From positions 1 to 64,000 of the forward strand of contig JAQTQB010000002.1 in assembly GCA_028712475.1 (NCBI GenBank): a stretch of DNA of 64,000 nucleotides, given 5' to 3'. Position numbers and translations under genes: made by a program. Source of the DNA: Verrucomicrobiales bacterium. GTDB lineage: Bacteria > Verrucomicrobiota > Verrucomicrobiia > Limisphaerales > UBA11358. Positions 1-7,142 of this stretch are shown here, piece after piece. The notes beneath the pieces are model-generated. The model was not told the origin of the DNA and did not search any database. It saw nothing but the letters and a program-made list of their open reading frames with translations. How positions within the stretch are numbered: position 1 is the first letter of the stretch; each line of letters starts with the position of its first letter.

Positions 1-312
1 ACCGTTGTCGCTGGGTGTCGAGAGGATGCCTAACGTTTTTTTTAATATCTCCCGCTGCCGGATCAGTCCCGTCATCTCCCGGCGCAGCCGCCGGTTCTCC
101 GCCTCCAGCGCTTCCACCGTGCGGGGCGCACTGCTGCCCGGCGGCATCACCGCCAGCTGCTTCCAGATTTTAAGCGTCTGGGCATTGATGCCCAGCTCTG
201 TGGCCACCTGGTTGGCGCTCTTGCCGCTGCCCAGCCAGTGCTCCACGGCGGAGCGTTTGAAGTTTTCGTCGTATCGCTTCTTGCGGACTTTCGGTTCAGG
301 TTCGTTGTTCAT
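1..312 (-). CDS. IS3-type transposase OrfA (partial, runs off the window)
   Basis: This is the N-terminal 104 codons of a small transposase subunit; the rest lies beyond position 1. Residues 10-50 form a helix-turn-helix of the IS3/IS911 OrfA kind (YDENFKRSAVEHWLGSGKSA, then NQVATELGINAQTLKIWKQL). A leucine/arginine-rich coiled segment follows (VEALEAENRRLRREM) and leads into ILKKTLGIL, the usual end of such OrfA proteins. OrfA binds the IS ends and normally fuses to the DDE subunit OrfB by a -1 frameshift. A run of eight A residues on the coding strand (T run at 36-43) lies where such slippage would occur. The IS end appears to lie about 40-70 bases upstream of the start, inside a helicase-like gene read in the same direction. 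The family call is secure; the exact IS group is not. Confidence 0.8.
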   Translation of the reverse strand, partial: MNNEPEPKVRKKRYDENFKRSAVEHWLGSGKSANQVATELGINAQTLKIWKQLAVMPPGSSAPRTVEALEAENRRLRREMTGLIRQREILKKTLGILSTPSDNG

Positions 313-323
313 GGCGTGTAGTT

Positions 324-977
324 CTAGCTCACACGCTCACACTTTGGTAGTCCACAAAACCGAGGCAAGGCCACTTTCGAGACTTCAGCAGCTTTCGCCC
401 AAAGTTCATTGAATTTGGCCAGCGCGAAGTCGTAATCCGAACGATTTTTCAATTCGACGTTGAACTCCAGATTTTCCACAAGCCCGGCTTCGGTGAAATT
501 GCTCGAACCGGTGATGACGCGGCCTTTATCCCGGTCATCTTCATGAAACGTCATGATGTAAAGTTTCGCGTGAATCCGCTCGGACGGGTAAGCCTTGATT
601 TCCAGTTTGCCGGATGTAATCCACTCGACGAATTTCCTGACGCCTTCCTCGACGTTGGCAGTGTCCTCGGACTTCTCCAGTTCGCCACGGACAGCTCCAG
701 CCACAGCCGCCCGTGCCTGTGCGTGAGATTCCAAAACCAACTCTTGCTGCTTCGCATCCTGAATTAGTTCGTAGGTTTTACCATCGGTTTTGATGCCGAT
801 CAGAATGCGCATTTTTTCGGTCTTATTAAGCGAGGGGTAAAGTTTGTAGAAACCGCTGATGTAAAAGTAACCGACGAGGCAATCGAAGAAACGCGTATCT
901 TCGCCGAGCAAAACACCAAAACGGTCACGGAGATTTTTGCCCGCTTCGTTTGTGATAAAAGTCAGGTCAGATGACAT
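324..977 (-). pseudogene. 5' fragment of PLD-domain helicase-like defence gene, cut by an IS element
   Basis: The 217 residues match the N-terminal phospholipase-D-like domain of large SNF2-type helicase-related proteins. They include FFDCLVGYFYISGFYKLYP near the start, an HxK motif (IHAKLYIM) and GSSNFTEAGL near residues 160-170. Such proteins are normally about 1,000 residues or more and continue into a superfamily II helicase. Here the family-like sequence ends around LWAKAAEVSK. The last 15 or so residues are unrelated and run into sequence upstream of the IS3-type transposase, so the gene is most likely broken by that insertion. It lies 169 bases downstream of the AbiE pair on the same strand. 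The intact family occurs in defence islands; a defence role here is inference. The missing 3' part would lie beyond the left edge. Confidence 0.7.
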
Positions 978-1146
978 TTTGTAAAATTCTGTTAGCGAGC
1001 TTTTTTAGCGCAAATCCCCTGACGTGAACATAGCGAGAATACAACTCCAGCGATAAGCGGCAAGAGCGTTTTGCCGAATAGCGGAACGCGGATACGCGAA
1101 AATAATTTCGTCCGTGAATCCCAAAATCCAAGAGTCGGTTGGCGGG

Positions 1147-2175
1147 TCATGCAGGTAACGATTGATTGAAACGTTTCTCAAAGTCGCCGACAACGCGAAT
1201 GATTTCGTCAAATTTTGGCACGTCGCCGAAAAACATTTCGCCACGCATAATTTGGTAATCTTGACGCCAGGCAGCCAGTTGGTCATCCGATGGAATGAGC
1301 CGGAGCGAACCGGGGCGGAGAGTGCTGTAATCTACCCATGACCAGCGGAAGAAAATTTCACGGTGAGCGGCGACACGTTGGAACAAGCCCGGATCAGCCA
1401 TAGCTTGAGCGGCAACGCCCTTGTTGATGAGACACCAGAGATCGTAATAATGCCGGGCGAGCCGCACTTTGCGCGGCTTGTCCGCCGGGCGAAAATTTTC
1501 CTCATGGACGAGCATGGCCTTTTCCCAGAAAGTGCGGCGCGGAGCAACTGCGCGGACTGAAAATCCGTCCGGGCCGAGAATTTGCGGAAACGCGGCGGCG
1601 AGATAAGACTGAATTTGCGGGGTCTCGGAAGGCTCGGTGTCGGAGCGAGCGCCGAGTTCAATTTTCACCACTGGCTGAACGTAAGCGGCGGTTTCAATCA
1701 CCGCCGGATAAAAAAATGACAACGATTGTCCGTCGGGGTCGGCGGAGTCTTCTTCCAATCTCCAGACCGCATCCGTCGGCAGCAACGATTTGAATCGTGC
1801 AGCCAGAGCCGGTTTAAGGGAATGTTGAATGCGCTGCCGACATTCGGTCTTGAGCGCGTCCAACCGCAGGCGCTGCTGTTTTTTGCTCGGAGCGTGTTCA
1901 GGGCCACGGTCGCCGCCGAAGCCGAGGAAGTCGCGTTCAATGACGATGTCAATGTCTTCGGAAAATCGCTCGATGAGTTTCCACGCTTTGGCGAGTGACG
2001 TTCCGCCTTTGAAAGTCAGATGCGCTCCCCATTCCGGGAGTTGAAATAATTCGCGCAACGTCCAGCAAACCCAAAAATCTTTTTCCACGCTGACCGCATG
2101 AAGGCCGAGGGTCGCCTGTGCTTCATTGCAGAGGCGTCGGCGTCGGTCGGGTGGAAGTTGGGCGAAAGATTGCAT
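1147..2175 (-). CDS. AbiEii/AbiGii-type nucleotidyltransferase toxin
   Basis: A 342-residue protein of the AbiEii family, the toxin of type IV toxin-antitoxin and abortive phage infection systems. Known members are cytoplasmic nucleotidyltransferases that block growth by modifying nucleic-acid substrates such as tRNA ends. The signature is visible at residues 55-78: FKGGTSLAKAWKLIERFSED followed by IDIVI, which is the G-G-T/S plus D-x-D nucleotidyltransferase core. It starts 3 bases after the stop of the AbiEi-like gene, so the two are co-transcribed and probably translationally coupled, antitoxin first. The length is normal and no key residue is obviously lost. It belongs to the accessory segment next to tRNA-Ser. 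Confidence 0.85.
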   Translation of the reverse strand: MQSFAQLPPDRRRRLCNEAQATLGLHAVSVEKDFWVCWTLRELFQLPEWGAHLTFKGGTSLAKAWKLIERFSEDIDIVIERDFLGFGGDRGPEHAPSKKQQRLRLDALKTECRQRIQHSLKPALAARFKSLLPTDAVWRLEEDSADPDGQSLSFFYPAVIETAAYVQPVVKIELGARSDTEPSETPQIQSYLAAAFPQILGPDGFSVRAVAPRRTFWEKAMLVHEENFRPADKPRKVRLARHYYDLWCLINKGVAAQAMADPGLFQRVAAHREIFFRWSWVDYSTLRPGSLRLIPSDDQLAAWRQDYQIMRGEMFFGDVPKFDEIIRVVGDFEKRFNQSLPA

Positions 2176-2178
2176 GGC

Positions 2179-2799
2179 TTATTTTTTTGAAATTTCGGCA
2201 ACCTGCCGCATGAACCGGGCGATCCATCCCGACGCATAGCGAAAATCTTTGAGAAGTTGTCGTTTGTCGGCGGCGCTTAACCGGCGGCGAAGAGTGCTCA
2301 ACACGCTGTCGTCCACATGACGCTGTCCCAAATGGCGAAATGCCTGGATTACCAATCCGCTGACTTTTCCGGCGGTCGCCATGTTGCGCGGCGTTGTGCG
2401 CTTGAGAACAATTTGCAGTTTGCCCAATTGAATCCGGCGGGGAGAACCATCGGTTAGAAAAACAATTTTCATCGGCACCTGATCCGAGAGGCCGAGCAAA
2501 TTGGCCGCGTAAGCGCCGGAAGGTTGCAGGCGGACGGCGTCTCGTCCCTGCAAGGCTTTGGCAATGGCATCTATCGCGGGCGATAGCAGGCCGAGTTGCG
2601 GGTCTTGGCGCGGATAATCGTAGAGACCGCGAGCCAGTTTTCGGATGATTCCACCTTGTGATTGCCGGGAGAGAGTTTTGTCCACGGCGTCACGGCTGCC
2701 GAGGTCCAAAAAGTTGCTGGCCGTGAAAACCCAACCCCTCCCGCTGGTTTTCACCCGCTGAAGAATTTGATTATCAATGGATTTTGCGTGCTTTCCCAT
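2179..2799 (-). CDS. AbiEi-type antitoxin / transcriptional regulator (DUF6088-like)
   Basis: A 206-residue protein with an N-terminal winged-helix-like region (residues 5-60, including FTASNFLDLGSRDAVDKTL and GGIIRKLARGLYDYPR), followed by a domain of the AbiEi/DUF6088 type. Proteins of this type pair with AbiEii toxins, neutralise them indirectly and repress their own promoter. The gene lies immediately upstream of the AbiEii gene with 3 bases between them. Upstream of the ATG, a short inverted repeat (ATGCAG at 2821-2826 and CTGCAT at 2846-2851) could be its operator. The function follows from family similarity and gene order. Confidence 0.8.
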   Translation of the reverse strand: MGKHAKSIDNQILQRVKTSGRGWVFTASNFLDLGSRDAVDKTLSRQSQGGIIRKLARGLYDYPRQDPQLGLLSPAIDAIAKALQGRDAVRLQPSGAYAANLLGLSDQVPMKIVFLTDGSPRRIQLGKLQIVLKRTTPRNMATAGKVSGLVIQAFRHLGQRHVDDSVLSTLRRRLSAADKRQLLKDFRYASGWIARFMRQVAEISKK

Positions 2800-3170
2800 T
2801 CAATTCTTGTCGTAAAAAGTATGCAGTATTTCTGACAAAAACAAGCTGCATTTTATCCGGTTTTACCTTTATAGAATCATTGCACCAAATGGCATTGAGC
2901 AACTGCGTTAATCAATACCATGCGTGATTCTTGATGCAATCATGTTCGCTATTTGCACGCTTCGGTCAGCGGTTCGGCGAGCGGAAAAGTGAAGTGCAGG
3001 CGGAGAGCCGACTGGAACGGAGCCGGAACGCAACGACCGCCGCCGTGCCGCTGACGGAAGCTGAACGCAACTGCGTTATCTATTCCGTCCACGACGAGCG
3101 CGCGTGAAGCAAAGCGGAACGCGCGTTGGTCGTGGACGCTAAAATAAATTGTCTTGGTGTCGAGCGGTGG
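2800..3170. other. Gene-free stretch with repeats and a long hairpin
   Basis: No convincing gene is seen. The stretch holds the 12-base direct repeat GCAACTGCGTTA (2899-2910 and 3067-3078). It has inverted copies of GTCAGCGG (2966-2973) and CCGCTGAC (3048-3055). It also has a strong hairpin at 3086-3138 with 20-base arms matching at 18 of 20 positions around a 13-base loop. It separates the AbiE module from the small accessory gene downstream of tRNA-Ser. Confidence 0.6.
2821..2851. promoter_or_regulatory. Inverted repeat upstream of the AbiE-like pair, possible operator
   Basis: ATGCAG (2821-2826) and CTGCAT (2846-2851) are exact inverted copies separated by 19 bases. They sit 22 bases upstream of the antitoxin start, and on the minus strand A+T-rich sequence resembling a -10 box (TATAAA near 2870) lies further upstream. 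AbiEi proteins are known to autorepress through inverted repeats. The assignment here is by position only. Confidence 0.35.
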
Positions 3171-3668
3171 TCACGGTGAGGAGGTTTTTCCTGGCGGATG
3201 GCTGGCATTGAATTCTTTGGCTTCCTCTGCTTTCATCATTATCACGTTGGCAATGTGCGGTCCGCGTGAACGGTATGGAGAATTTTCTCGTGGTGGCGGA
3301 ACATCGTTCGCCGGCGCAGTAGTCGGCAAGACTGTTTTAGCCATAACTGGCGCACTTTGAGACGTGGCCGGAATGTTTATGGCTGGCATGGTGCGAGCGC
3401 GTTTGCGCCGTTTGCGAGATTTCCCGCCGTCCAAGGCGATGCGGCCGTATTCGGCCACGCGCGCCCGGCTGGTCTTGATGCCATTTTGTTGCAGCAGTTC
3501 CGCAATCACAGAATAAGACGCCTGCTTGTCACGCAACGTAGCGATGGAGTCATGGAATGGCTTGAGATTGCTGAATGGGACGCGCTGCGGATTAGGCCGG
3601 AACTCCTGAACCGCCTTGTGCAGCGATTCGAGATCGGGCGTTGGTTGTAATGTGGTTGGTGTGTTCAT
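3171..3668 (-). CDS. Small accessory protein of mobile elements, possible helix-turn-helix
   Basis: A 165-residue soluble protein with an ATG start. Residues 38-80 (for example DSIATLRDKQASYSVIAELL and NGIKTSRARVAEYGRIAL) read like a helix-turn-helix in which a repeat-sensing pair of helices is followed by a recognition helix. The segment resembles the short DNA-binding accessory proteins found on plasmids and integrative elements. A basic patch follows (KSRKRRKRAR, about residues 83-92), then a Pro-rich low-complexity C-terminus. The location in the tRNA-adjacent accessory segment fits a mobile-element role. I do not recognise a named family and assign no function. Confidence 0.55.
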   Translation of the reverse strand: MNTPTTLQPTPDLESLHKAVQEFRPNPQRVPFSNLKPFHDSIATLRDKQASYSVIAELLQQNGIKTSRARVAEYGRIALDGGKSRKRRKRARTMPAINIPATSQSAPVMAKTVLPTTAPANDVPPPRENSPYRSRGPHIANVIMMKAEEAKEFNASHPPGKTSSP

Positions 3669-4252
3669 AATTTTTGAATGTCGTGGTCAAAAGCCGATGG
3701 CGAGAATCCGGCAAGCTGCCCATGAGATGTTGCATTGGCCGTTGAGCAGACTGCGGCCCGGCTGTTGCACAACCGTGTTGCGATCTGTCTCGCAAGTTTC
3801 TGGCGCGGACATTGCGTGTCCATGTCCGGCGCAAGGTGAGTTGTCTTGCGAGTCATCTTGACGGACGCTCGGCGGCATTGCTGTCGCCGTTGTCCGGCCA
3901 TTGCCGGGAAGTCGCGCGGCCATGACGCAAGACGTTTCGCCGGATGTCTTACCGGACGGTTTACGGTCGCTGCTCGACCGTCTCGCGGGACTCCGCTGAA
4001 CCATCGGCGAGATATGAGCGAGCCAAAAAACCTTAGCTTGGCTAAGGGGTAACGCGTGCCCATCCATAAAATGACAAATCAGTGACAAGCGACTGCACCG
4101 TGACTTGAAAATTGTTGCATCGGGCTTTTCACACTTCGTGAATGTAACTGTGCAAATTGATGATGCAATTTGTGACATGAAATTGAACATGCCAGAGTTT
4201 TCGTTTTTGCGAGCGCGCCGGGCACAGTCTGATTGCCGGGAATGAAAAGTTG
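3669..4252. other. Structured stretch without a supported gene
   Basis: This 584-base stretch is packed with short, partly nested inverted repeats. One example is GCGCGGACAT at 3803-3812 against ATGTCCGGCGC at 3822-3832; similar small stems recur to about 4010. A 189-codon open frame on the minus strand begins at 4256, overlapping the upstream stop by ATGA. However, its translation is Ser/Arg/Cys-rich with no recognisable domain, so I do not call it a gene. The stretch could hold a structured RNA or element-specific recognition sites. Confidence 0.4.
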
Positions 4253-4543
4253 TCATGGTTGATCCGTTGTTTCGTCGTCACCGTTCCATGTCTGGTCAGC
4301 CTCGATGCCAATGATTGGCGGTGGTGGTTGACTCGGCGTTTGCATGGCGAAGATGATTGCGGGAACGACCGTGATGGAGTTTCCTTGTGGCCGTTTCCGT
4401 CGCAGGCCGCCGCTTAAAATCCAAACGATGGCCAGTAGTGCCAGCCGGACAAACACCAGATAGAGATAAACGCCGTAATTCGAGATCAGGGCGTCCAGAA
4501 CGTCGAAGATGGGATTTAGCAATTCAGCGGGATTTAAGTTCAT
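4253..4543 (-). CDS. Small single-pass membrane protein of the accessory element
   Basis: A 96-residue protein. Residues 1-22 look amphipathic or membrane-proximal, residues 23-46 form one hydrophobic segment (GVYLYLVFVRLALLAIVWIL), and a basic stop-transfer patch follows (LRRKR). The remaining 45 residues are polar and Pro-rich. The ATG overlaps by four bases (ATGA) the stop of the short in-frame tail that runs out of the tRNA-Ser gene, suggesting translational coupling to the original upstream gene. Its position beside the tRNA attachment site suggests an element-borne gene. No family is recognised. Confidence 0.5.
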   Translation of the reverse strand: MNLNPAELLNPIFDVLDALISNYGVYLYLVFVRLALLAIVWILSGGLRRKRPQGNSITVVPAIIFAMQTPSQPPPPIIGIEADQTWNGDDETTDQP

Positions 4544-4701
4544 GGCTGGCCCTCCGCTGATTTGATGATGGCGAGAACTGCTGCTTTGAGTGGTGCCGGA
4601 AGTTTAGCCCAAGCCGTGACAATTCGTGTCAGGTCAGGACAGGAAAGGATTGAATTTCGGGAGTATATTCGGGAGTCATCTTCCGATTTCCCAATAAAAA
4701 G
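4540..4701 (-). pseudogene. Orphan 3' tail of an element gene abutting the tRNA 3' end
   Basis: Read on the minus strand, the frame ending at the TGA at 4540-4542 is open through the CCA end of tRNA-Ser. It codes for a peptide ending CPDLTRIVTAWAKLPAPLKA, then about 14 further residues. The motif PDL..IV.AW..LP.. followed by a hydrophobic helix is one I associate with short C-terminal tails encoded beside site-specific integrase genes in Verrucomicrobia and Planctomycetes elements. No start codon or integrase body precedes it; the tRNA lies there instead. It may be the part of an integrase reading frame left at one attachment site. This is inference from one motif and the position. Confidence 0.35.
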
Positions 4702-4794
4702 TGGCGGAGAGAGGGGGATTCGAACCCCCGATAGGGCTTTTGGCCCTATAACGGTTTAGCAAACCATCGCCTTCAGCCACTCGGCCATCTCTCC
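4702..4794 (-). tRNA. tRNA-Ser (GCU anticodon)
   Basis: The minus strand folds as a class II tRNA. The acceptor stem GGAGAGA pairs with TCTCTCC, followed by discriminator G and an encoded CCA. The anticodon loop TTTGCTAAA puts GCU at 4758-4760. A long variable arm (ATAGGGCC/AAAAGCCCTAT) and the T arm GGGGGTTCGAATCCCCC follow. The anticodon GCU reads serine codons AGC and AGU. The 3' end faces the accessory element, the usual arrangement for a tRNA used as an integration site. Confidence 0.95.
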
Positions 4795-4935
4795 GCCCGA
4801 CGCCAGTGAAACCCGCCCGCGCCCGTCACTCAAGCAAATTTTGCGAATCAATCAGCCCCAAAATAAAATTCTTATCGGACAACCGGCTCAAACATCCTGC
4901 CATTCAAGGTTAAAGCGTTTCCAGCACCGGAAGCT

Positions 4936-5331
4936 TCATCCACCCGCGAACACCGGACGGAAATTCGCCTCGGACAAAATGCGCGCGACCTCGGCGCGCT
5001 TGTCGCCTTGGATCTCGATCTGGCCGTCCTTGACCGTGCCGCCGGTGCCGCAGGCGCGCTGCATCGCCTTGGCCAGTTGTTCCTTTTCCGGCAGGCCGAT
5101 GCCCACAAAATTTTTCACCACCGTCACCGTCTTGCCGCCGCGTCCCGCTGTTTGGCGCACAATGTCCACGCGCCCGCGATTTTTCCGCGCCGCTTTCCCT
5201 GCCACCGGCGGCACGGCAGCGGCAAGTAAATTTTCAGAACCGGGCGGGAAGCCTTCGTTCGACAGAGCGGCAAAAGGATTGTGGCTCAAGCCGGATCCGC
5301 CGTCGGTGGGAATGCGTTTGGAACCGCTCAT
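4936..5331 (-). CDS. yciH: SUI1/YciH family translation initiation factor-like protein
   Basis: A 131-residue protein. Residues 60-128 form a SUI1 domain (GGKTVTVVKNFVGIGLPEKE, then CGTGGTVKDGQIEIQGD), the fold of eukaryotic eIF1 and bacterial YciH. YciH-type proteins bind the small ribosomal subunit and influence start-site fidelity. The basic N-terminal third is low in complexity and probably disordered. The C-terminal motif VARILSEANFRPVFAGG is typical of the bacterial branch. It lies 9 bases downstream of a VF530-type gene on the same strand, so the two are probably co-transcribed. Confidence 0.9.
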   Translation of the reverse strand: MSGSKRIPTDGGSGLSHNPFAALSNEGFPPGSENLLAAAVPPVAGKAARKNRGRVDIVRQTAGRGGKTVTVVKNFVGIGLPEKEQLAKAMQRACGTGGTVKDGQIEIQGDKRAEVARILSEANFRPVFAGG

Positions 5332-5340
5332 GTTATTTCT

Positions 5341-5562
5341 TCAAAGCTCGCCGATAAACCAATCTTCCACCCGCTTGCGCGCCCACGACGTTTTGCGCAG
5401 GAACGTGAGACTGGACTTCACCGTAGGGTTGAATTGAAAACAGCGGATGGGAATGCGCCGTCCCATCTCGCCCCAGCCATGCCGCTGGACGAGCTGGTTG
5501 AGGATGCTTTCCAGCGTGATGCCGTGCAACGGATCGCGGGGAGGTTTTTCAGGGGAAGGCAT
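5341..5562 (-). CDS. VF530 family DNA-binding protein (DUF2132)
   Basis: A 73-residue protein closely matching the VF530/DUF2132 family along its whole length. The recognisable blocks are [41 protein letters not shown] and VEDWFI. The family is a small helical fold described as a double-stranded DNA-binding protein; its cellular role is poorly known. It is the first gene of an apparent two-gene unit with the YciH-like gene. The length is normal. Confidence 0.88.
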   Translation of the reverse strand: MPSPEKPPRDPLHGITLESILNQLVQRHGWGEMGRRIPIRCFQFNPTVKSSLTFLRKTSWARKRVEDWFIGEL

Positions 5563-5579
5563 AAGTCATAAGCGCTGGT

Positions 5580-5996
5580 TTAGTAGCTGCTCCCGGTGAC
5601 CCAGCCTGAATTCTCGGTCCACACCGCCCATCGGTTTTCGTCATTCGCTCCGTCAGCCCCAGCCATGTCGGCGTCCACGCGGTTCTGGCCGGCGATTTTG
5701 TTGTCCTCAAGAATCTGCTGATAGTTCTGATACTGCTCCGGGCTGCCAACGTAAAGCTGGTTGTGCGCCGGGTCGGGGAAAACGTAGTAGGTCTTCCCGT
5801 TGCGTTTGGCCACGGTCAATTTATCCGCCGGCAACGTTTTGATCTGCTGTTCCTGTTGGGGCGTGTTGGGAACGACCATTTTGAACCCGGCGGCGGAGAG
5901 CATCTGTTCCGTGTGCTTCGTGGTGGCACAACTTGCGGCCAATGTCAGCAACGCAACGACGATGATGAACTGAAACGAGGTCAGGATATTTTTCAT
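5580..5996 (-). CDS. Hypothetical lipoprotein
   Basis: I chose the ATG at 5996 because it places a signal peptide at the N-terminus: KN, then a hydrophobic run (FIIVVALLTLAASC) ending in a lipobox with Cys at about residue 22. This predicts an acylated envelope lipoprotein of 138 residues before processing. An earlier start would add a long non-signal extension. The mature part has NTPQQEQQIKTLPADK and KTYYVFPDPAHNQLYVGSPE and looks like a small globular domain seen in verrucomicrobial lipoproteins of unknown function. It is divergent from the membrane-protein gene starting at 6163. Confidence 0.7.
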   Translation of the reverse strand: MKNILTSFQFIIVVALLTLAASCATTKHTEQMLSAAGFKMVVPNTPQQEQQIKTLPADKLTVAKRNGKTYYVFPDPAHNQLYVGSPEQYQNYQQILEDNKIAGQNRVDADMAGADGANDENRWAVWTENSGWVTGSSY

Positions 5997-6050
5997 GGCT
6001 TTGATTGGCGCAATTGTCGGCGCTCCTTTTGCGCGAGTCAATTTATTCAT

Positions 6051-6093
6051 CGCCGCCTTTGGCTGGACAAATGTTTTGGACGGCAGCAAAGTC
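6051..6093 (+). repeat. 43-base leader-type repeat, copy 1
   Basis: This segment begins CGCCGCCTTTGGCTGGACAA and ends GCAGCAAAGTC. It matches a second copy at 7094-7136 at 38 of 43 positions by eye. Each copy lies a short distance upstream of a plus-strand membrane-anchored protein gene: 70 bases here and 7 bases for copy 2. The orientation is the same relative to the gene in both cases. Confidence 0.75.
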
Positions 6094-6162
6094 ACCTTCA
6101 CGCGTCCGGCAGCCCGGTCGTTCAGGCGACAACTTGAATTCGCTGCCGCGAGCAACTTGATT

Positions 6163-6929
6163 ATGTCCAATAAAAAATGGTTCATCCTCATCGCTGCGGT
6201 TCTCGCGCTCGGCCTGATGGGCGTGGCGCTGGCGCTGATATTGGCGTTTGGTTTTTTTGTTGGCCATCAGGAGGCGACAGCGGACGGTTCCAGCCTGCCG
6301 GTTTATCAAACGGAGCAGACCGCTTCGTCGCACGCTGGTTATCGCCACAGCACGTTGACGTGCAGCAATGAGGTTTATGTGAACGACTACGAGGAAGCCG
6401 CCTTGCAACTGGCCTACCCTGATCCGCAAACCTTCATCGGCCGAATCGGTTCCATCGGCGACGCGAAAGTCTGCGCGATTCCCAACCAGCCCATCACCGC
6501 CTATGTCGCCGGCGATTGCGGTTCCGAGATGCCCGCGCATGTTCCCTACCACAACATCAAGCAACCGCCGTTCGACTGGCGCACCGCCACGTTCCGCCAG
6601 ATGACCGCATTCCAGCAATATAAATTCGGTCCGCTGGTCGCCACCACCAACGCCGCGCTCATCGCCGAAGTGGTGCGCGTGCTGCGCGAGGGCGCGCCGG
6701 TGGAATTGAAGCCGTTTCCGTTTTCCGGCGCGACGAATCTCACCACCATCACCTGACCAGCGACCAACTGCCCGGCATGTTGTTTTGCCCGGCGCTCTGT
6801 TACTACGGCGACGGCAACATTTATCTCGCCGAAAGTTTGATACCGGATTTCACCGTCACGTCGCCGCAAGTCCGCGCCCGCTGGATTCCCGCCAGCCCGA
6901 TGCTGATGGAGTGGCTGAAAACACCATGA
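6163..6929 (+). pseudogene. Hypothetical membrane-anchored protein with an apparent frameshift
   Basis: The ATG at 6163 opens a frame with a signal anchor (WFILIAAVLALGLMGVALAL). A soluble domain follows that stops at 6756. Directly afterwards, a different frame continues with convincing protein sequence (LTSDQLPGMLFCPALCYYGD, then GNIYLAESLIPDFTV) to a TGA at 6927-6929. The two pieces join if one base is restored, or two removed, around 6720-6735, giving about 255 residues. Either the gene is newly inactivated or the base is a sequencing or assembly error. No known domain is recognised. A conserved 43-base leader repeat precedes the gene. Confidence 0.6.
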
Positions 6930-7086
6930 AGCGCCGTAGGCGCGGCATATTTGTAGAAAAATTCATTATTGAAACGCCAAGCTCCGTAGGAACGGCATCG
7001 GGTGACCGTGCGGAATATGCCGCTCCTGACGGAGCTTGATTTGTTTTGGAATCGCATTCTACAAATATGTCGCCCCTGACGGGGTT
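6930..7086. repeat. Nested inverted repeat (interspersed repeat type)
   Basis: The outer arms are 6930-6958 (core GCGCGGCATATTTGTAGAA) and 7057-7086 (core TTCTACAAATATGTCGCCCC). The inner arms are 6979-6998 (AAGCTCCGTAGGAACGGCAT) and 7017-7037 (ATGCCGCTCCTGACGGAGCT plus T). Both pairs match with few differences, so the whole 157 bases could fold as one long bulged hairpin. Repeats built on GCTCCGTAGGAGCGGCAT are, to my knowledge, dispersed in verrucomicrobial intergenic DNA. Confidence 0.75.
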
Positions 7087-7093
7087 GGATGAC

Positions 7094-7136
7094 CGCCGCC
7101 TTTGGCTTGATAAATGGTTTGGACAGGAGCAAAGTC
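7094..7136 (+). repeat. 43-base leader-type repeat, copy 2
   Basis: Begins CGCCGCCTTTGGCTTGATAA and ends GGAGCAAAGTC. It matches copy 1 at 6051-6093 except for five substitutions. It sits between the nested inverted repeat and the ankyrin gene and ends 6 bases before that gene's ATG at 7143, so it overlaps the ribosome-binding region and probably belongs to the transcribed leader. Confidence 0.75.
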
Positions 7137-7142
7137 GAGAAC

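Noticed and set aside
5-412. A plus-strand frame of 135 codons at the left edge
   Set aside because: It is antisense to the transposase OrfA and the interrupted helicase fragment.
2899-3140. Integron attC-like site suggested by repeated GCAACTGCGTTA and a following hairpin
   Set aside because: The bases after GTT do not fit the GTTRRRY core and no integrase or cassette array is present.
3687-4256. A 189-codon minus-strand frame with an ATGA overlap at its start
   Set aside because: Composition is Ser/Arg/Cys-rich and the DNA is dominated by short palindromes; no protein features. Kept only as a note in the structured stretch.
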